A stretch of DNA of 64,000 nucleotides from Viola odorata (taxonomy: Eukaryota; Streptophyta; Magnoliopsida; Malpighiales; Violaceae), in contig OY829539.1 in assembly GCA_963691705.1 (NCBI GenBank), forward strand, positions 20,196,407 through 20,260,406. Direction: 5' to 3'. The notes beneath the pieces were generated by a model. The model did not search any database and had not been told where the DNA came from. It saw only the letters and a program-made list of their open reading frames with translations. The position numbers were made by a program, and so were the translations under genes. Shown here piece by piece: positions 58,707 to 64,000 of this stretch. Position 1 is the first letter of the stretch. Each line of letters starts with the position of its first letter.

Positions 58707-59299
58707 CAGTGGCGGAGGCAGGATTTGATGATTGGGGGGCGAGATTAGTGATGGGTTTAGGATTTGTATTCAGGGGATGCGGGAGTTCGGGGGCAGCGCC
58801 CCCGAATTTTTTTTTTTGGAGTATTTTAAAGATAAGGCAATCGAGCTGAACGAAAAATTGAAAAAATGTTTAAGAATATTTGTATCCGTCACTAAATAAC
58901 AAATATTTAGATAAATTTAACAAAAAGATAAATAAGAACAATATAGAGCTTGGACTACATTATTTTTGGTATGATCTTTTTCTATTAACAGCTTAGTCTT
59001 ATTTTAGTTAGGAATTTGAAGTATAGGAGATGAATAGTGTAAATAGTGTAAATAGTGTAATAATATAGTATATATATTAATAACAGCTACTGCCTACTGC
59101 CAAGTGTGTCATTCTGCCATTCTGCCAAAATTTATCAAAATTAATAATAGCTTAACATCTGATAAAAGTATCAAAATTATTAATAATATAGTATATATAT
59201 TAAAAAAATATTGATAATATTTATATATATATATTTAAAAAAATTTAAAAAGTATGGGGGGCCATCGCCCCCACTAGTCCCCACGTAGCTCCGCCAGTG
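58707..59299. mobile_element. Non-autonomous hAT-like element (about 593 bp)
   Basis: Starts CAGTGGCGGAG and ends GCTCCGCCAGTG, inverted termini with one mismatch, followed inwards by G-rich and C-rich complementary stretches (GGGGGGC against GCCCCCA). ATAGTAAGT flanks it on the left (58698-58706) and, after three extra bases, on the right (59303-59311). The CAGTGGCGGA terminus is typical of plant hAT relatives. No transposase. Confidence 0.7.
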
Positions 59300-60289
59300 C
59301 TAATAGTAAGTGTTAACCATCCTTACGATTAACGTACGATCACAATATCATTGAAACAACAATATATACTATTCTCTTGCAAGTTACCTCAGCCCCTTTG
59401 CAGTTTTAAATGGGACGGATGCTCCCAATGTACTAGAAATTGCGTCCGTGCAATCGTCAGCGACAAGAGACCAACAAAAATAGTCCTTCATGTTGCGTAT
59501 TGCTTTGTACTCTAAATTAGAACTCTAAATCAAGAGCTCCGTTATCTTATCCATTTTTGAATCAGTACACACTAAAAAAACTTAAATGTAAAGTAGTAAA
59601 GAAGAAAGAAAACACTTTTTTTTTAACGTAGAAAACTTTTACAGGTAAAAACCACGATATAGAAAAAATTCACTATTATGATTAAAGTACGAAGTACAGA
59701 AGAAAACTAATAGTATGGAACTTTAATATTTTGAACTAAAACGGGCCTCAACTCCCTTTTTAACTTGGAGCAATATTTAATATCTGAAGCTAATATTTAA
59801 TCATAATTGATGTGGATAATCCAAGCCGTTACTGAGTATCTCTCTTTTCCTTGAACTTATATTTACTTGTACTACTTGTACTACTTGTACTACTTGTAGG
59901 GTGCGTCAAAAAATATGCTGATATCTAATTATACTCATACTCAATTAATTAAATAAATTTATTTAATTTTTAAATGAATATAAATAGATAAATATCTATT
60001 TAAAATAGTAGGTTTAATTGAGTTTTTACATCGGTATATTCATTATATTCAATTAAACAAAAGAATACACACTTTTGATCAACAAAGCAGGAAGTCTTCT
60101 CGCAAATTATATGAAATCAATCTTGGCCGTTGGTTTTTGTAAAAAATATTCCTTTCCATTCCAATTCCAATTCCAATCACAACTAGCACGTGAAACGCCA
60201 CGTGGCTTTCAGATTTTGACAACAATTGTTGTTTACTAAAGCACCCGTAATTCTTTTTTAAAAAAAATAAATAAGTAATTGAGCTTTTC
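59300..60289. other. AT-rich intergenic DNA
   Basis: No gene seen. CTACTTGTA repeats four times at about 59870-59898. Confidence 0.5.
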
Positions 60290-60512
60290 TAATTTTTTCT
60301 TGAATATGACTAGTCATGTTAGAAGAATCTGAACCGTTCAATAAAATTGGACGGATGAGATTAAAAATTCTAGTTATTAATGAGTTGACCATTCGTTGAA
60401 TTTTATTGACTGGTCAACTCATTAATGACTTGAATTTTTAATCTCATCCGTCTAATTTCATTGAACGGTTCAGATTCTTCTAACATGACAGGTCATGTTT
60501 AAGAAAACATTA
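60290..60512. mobile_element. Fold-back (hairpin) element
   Basis: Two arms of about 95 bp pair almost completely: 60314-60395 (CATGTTAGAAGAATCTGAACC onwards) against 60400-60490 (GGTTCAGATTCTTCTAACATG at its end), with a loop near ATTCGTTGAATTTTATTGAC. Pairing continues weakly outwards through TTTTCTTGAAT / TTAAGAAAA. A MITE or miRNA-like hairpin; no coding capacity. Confidence 0.8.
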
Positions 60513-62300
60513 AAGGAGCACGATCCGTAATTCTTGAGTGCTTCTAAGTTGTTATACATACTTTTTCAACTTTCATTTTGATTTTTTTATATTTATATTG
60601 TATAATTTTTTTAAAGTTACAGTGTTAAATTTGAAGTGTTTAAAAAAATTAAAATAAATAGTGGAAAATAAAAAAAGATATATGAAATTTGAACAACAAC
60701 TGTAATAATTATATTAGGCGTAAGACAATGAAAAAATAATTTAATTTTTCTTCCTTTAATAATATATTTTTAAAAGTTTCTTATTTAATTTATTCAATAT
60801 TTTCAATATCATAGAAAATTTGTTAATGGGTTAATGGATGGGTATAAATTTATAAGATTTTTTTAAAAAAAAATTCTACACTTTTTTAACTAATTATTAA
60901 TTTCATCATTTTTTTACAAATTAACTTTCACAAGACAATTTAATTGATAAGCAAACGTAAAATACATCTCATAATCTAATGACATAGTTGAAATAACAAA
61001 GTTTAAATATAGAAATAATTCGCTTTATTATTAATTTACATTCAAATTTACATTTAATCGATCTTCTACGGAACTATATGGGAATTGTGTTAGAATTTGA
61101 TTGAAACTTAGTATTAAAAATCGTTATTCCACTAAGATTGAACTGTATGAATGGTTAATTCTTAACTGTCAAAAACTAGGACGACATTACAATTTGATGA
61201 AAATTATTAAAATTTAATCGAAAATTAAAAAAATGATGTACTAATACTTTATTATTCTAAAACTGTGGGGTTGATATGATTACGTTTCTTCTACACGCTT
61301 TGGTCAAAGAAAGAAAAAGTTTTAAACGCATCACTGTTGGGTTGTTGGGTCTGAACATAGAAGAATTCCATGAGCCGATGCCATCTCATGGATTTTATTT
61401 ATTTTTTTAATAAAAAGAAACATTCCAAAGAATGGAAGAATTCACTTTGGCCCGTAAACACGTTTGCTCCAAACGAAAACTTGATTATTATTTTTTTTAT
61501 ACTCGGACGGAATGTTATAGTTCAACTAGTTAGTGTATGTCGTTTTTATAATATAAGTCCTGAATCAAGATTTTTTTTGTTACATTTAGGTACCTACTAT
61601 TCTATATATCTCTACATTAAAAAAAAAGCCAACACGTTCATTTATTTCTTCCCATATCAGTAAAAATTAACATGAGTGGATTTTTTATATGGAGAGGTAC
61701 TAAAGATAGGTAATCCCGATGCACCTAAATTTTTTCCGTGCTGAATTTAATCTCTAATATTATAATATAATTTATAAAAAAAACCAGACGTGTTTTAAAT
61801 TTTAAAAATAATATAATATAATTAATGCTCTCTAAAACTTGACCATATCGGCCACATAAATAAGAATATTATACTTAATTAGCATATAAATTTATTATTC
61901 TACATTAAGTACATGACTTTTTTTGTTAGCAAAATATCCTTATTTGTGCATATTATTATTATTATTATTATTATTATTTAGTTGGCTTTTTTACAGAACA
62001 GCTAATCGAATTCAATGGTCGTCGACAGCTACAATTGATTCCTGGTTTCTCCTGCAAGAAACAATCAAACACCACCTTAAATAACAGCAATAACTTTTAT
62101 TCTAATAAAATAAATTAGGAATAAGAAAAAAAGAGAAACCCTACAAATTAATTAATTTGAAAAAATTCTTTCTTGAGTCGTAAGTCATAAATAAAAGCAT
62201 ATTCCCGGGTTAATCTGCCATTGGAATTTAGATTACCTTCTGCCCTAATAATTAGCACTAATTAACAGTATAACCAGGAAGTCAGAAAACCGCCATTAAA
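60513..62300. other. AT-rich intergenic DNA upstream of pyruvate kinase
   Basis: No gene seen. An (ATT)n microsatellite lies at about 61950-61978. Confidence 0.5.
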
Positions 62301-62310
62301 GGACAACCCT

Positions 62311-62325
62311 ATACTATATATACAG
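62311..62325 (+). promoter_or_regulatory. TATA box of pyruvate kinase gene
   Basis: TATACTATATATACA lies about 105 bp before the ATG at 62428; a C-rich start region (CAACCCC) follows 20-25 bp later. Confidence 0.65.
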
Positions 62326-62427
62326 AGCAACCCCTACTACACCTTTGCGTCGTAAGAAAACTTAAACCCTTCAAAAACCCTTCTGCCTTCAGAACTTCTT
62401 CTTCCTAAACCCTTAAATAGAAACAAC

Positions 62428-63178
62428 ATGGAGAAGATTTTGGGAGGAGGATTGATGGGAGAGAAGAGGCCAAAGACAAAGATTGTGTGCACATTGGGTC
62501 CTATGTCTAGGTCTGTTGAGATGGCAGAGAAGCTTTTAAGGGCTGGCATGAACGTTGCGCGATTCAACTTCTCCCATGGAACTCATGCTTACCATCAGGA
62601 AACCCTTGACAATCTCAGGACCGCCATGAACAACACTGGCATTCCATGCGCTGTCATGTTGGATACAAAGGTATATTCCTTTCCTCTCTGTTTTTTTTTT
62701 CTTGTTCTAATTAATCTTAATTTCCGATCTGTTAGGATTTTATCTTCTAGGTTAGTTTATGGAAGACATCCTTAATTATTGGGTTTTGGAATTGGTTATG
62801 TTGAACTTTTATTATTCTAAAAAACACAATCAAAACTCACACAAACTCACAAACAGAGAAATATTACGGAGACTCACAGACAAAAGAGATTAGAGACACA
62901 AACTTGTTTGTGTTCTACTCATGGTAGAACAATACATGTGATCCTCTTCACACTCTTTTACTCTATGAGTCTGCACACTCTTCTACTCTCACTCTGCCTC
63001 TCGGTACTCTTCTACTCTCACTCTGCCTCTCGGTGGGAACACTGTTTTGTTCCTCACCCTCTTTCTCATGGTGTCTGTTGGTAGGAACTCTCTGTTCCCC
63101 CACACTCTCCTCTACTCTTCTCTCTGGGTGGTAACTCTCCAAGTTCGTTCCAAACACCTCATTTCTATCACAGCATAC

Positions 63179-63214
<36 letters not shown>

Positions 63215-64000
63215 CTATCTAGTCATTCCAATAACCAATTACAGTAGCATAGGATCCGTTCTTGGTCTTCTTCCTTGTCTGCAGCACCTCTAGTTTCGGT
63301 GCCTTTTGTCTTGTCTGCACCATTTTTTTTTCTTTTCTGCTGCTTTGGGTGAGGTTGGTATTGACTGTCAACAGGTTAATGCAATTGTTTGTAGGATGTC
63401 TTGTCTCTTGATTGGATTTAATTTCTTGATCAGCCTTGTTTGGATGGATTTTGTGCATAATCTTGCTATTATTGAGTGATTTTTTATTTGTCTGTGTTTT
63501 TTGAATGAAAAAAGAGAGTAGTATTTGTTAGATTTCTAATGAACTGTTGATGAATTGCTTTTTAATTGATTCCATTAAGCATAACTCTTGGACATTGTGG
63601 CCGGCTTTTAAAAGGAATCCTCCTATTGGATGTGTTTGTCTCAATGCATAAGTTTCTCTCTAGGATGAAGGATTCGCAGAATTATTCTCTGAAAAAACTA
63701 CTAGTTTAGATTAGAAAGACTCACCAAAAGTAAGTTCCATGTTTTATGCTTTACTTTTCTAAAGCAAAACAAAATTCTTGGTTATGCCTGAAAGTTCTGC
63801 ATAATGCTTCTTTTTCTGTTTGGGGTTAGGCTATTATTTGATGATTAGTTCAAGCTCCACTTTATCTTTGATCATGGATTCTTGAATTTGAGATATTATT
63901 ACAGTTGGAGGAAATTAAATAACTTATCATGGTCTCTTGAATTTGAAATATTACAGGGACCAGAAATTAGAACTGGGTTCTTGAAGGATGGGAAACCTGT
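62428..64000 (+). CDS. PK: Cytosolic pyruvate kinase, 5' part (exon 1, intron 1, start of exon 2)
   Basis: Exon 1 is 62428-62670 (81 codons), intron 62671-63956 (AAG|GTATAT ... TTACAG|GG), exon 2 starts at 63957 and leaves the window. The protein has TKIVCTLGP, AGMNVARFNFSHG and, across the junction, LDTK|GPEIRTGFLKDGKP, the N-terminal hallmark of plant cytosolic pyruvate kinase, which converts phosphoenolpyruvate and ADP to pyruvate and ATP in glycolysis. The short N-terminus without a transit peptide argues against the plastid form. ATG context AACAACATGG is favourable. Only about 95 of some 500 residues are visible. Confidence 0.92.
62976..63213. repeat. Simple repeats in pyruvate kinase intron 1
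   Basis: A 29-bp unit (ACTCTTCTACTCTCACTCTG plus CCTCTCGGT) is duplicated at 62976-63033; a (TA)n(GA)n tract lies at 63180-63213. The surrounding about 430 bp differ in texture from the rest of the intron and may be an insertion. Confidence 0.65.

Overview
This window is nuclear DNA of a flowering plant, probably a eudicot. It carries intron-containing plant genes (germin-like proteins and the start of a cytosolic pyruvate kinase), nested LTR retrotransposons, small DNA transposons, and fragments of plant mitochondrial DNA (tRNA-Tyr, nad2 exon, group II intron end) buried inside a retroelement. Base composition is AT-rich between genes. No assignment below genus level is attempted.

Layout. 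1-4267: the 3' part of a long-LTR element (element 1) with a 69-bp tandem array and a 2.4-kb LTR. 4268-18640: one decayed Ty3/gypsy element whose gag is interrupted twice by mitochondrial DNA (5651-8383 and 8677-11008), and whose reverse transcriptase is split by a reverse-strand solo LTR of the element 1/3 family (13446-15407, target duplication ACTAG). 18650-19809: the 3' end and LTR of a Tat-like element. 19810-22700: repeat-rich intergenic DNA including a large inverted repeat. 22700-57890: three tandem germin-like protein (GLP) genes, all on the minus strand (A 23077-23910, B 51900-52781, C 56225-57106). The A-B interval is swollen by two later insertions: a 14.26-kb Tat-lineage element (element 2, 25796-40052) and a 10.6-kb non-autonomous element (element 3, 41040-51633). 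Both empty target sites survive in the sister repeat unit at about 54960 and 55955. 57890-62300: intergenic DNA with degenerate tandem repeats, a hAT-like element and a fold-back element. 62428-64000: exon 1, intron 1 and the first bases of exon 2 of a cytosolic-type pyruvate kinase on the plus strand, cut by the window edge.

How the parts relate. The GLP genes are near-identical two-exon paralogues encoding secreted cupins of 220 residues. Their intergenic units show that the B upstream region is a fusion of C-type and A-type flanks, as expected from unequal crossing-over. The retroelements are all defective: element 2 has gag, protease, RT, two RNase H domains and integrase in order, but with frameshifts and at least seven nonsense codons; element 3 has no gag-pol and instead carries seven different tandem-repeat blocks.

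The most unusual object is a gene on the antisense strand of element 2 (37526 down to 34074, with a candidate promoter near 38815). It encodes a plant-mobile-domain (PMD) protein with a C-terminal coiled coil and contains two short introns whose removal keeps the reading frame exactly. Splitting a gene with introns on the strand opposite to the genomic RNA is a configuration that can survive retrotransposition.
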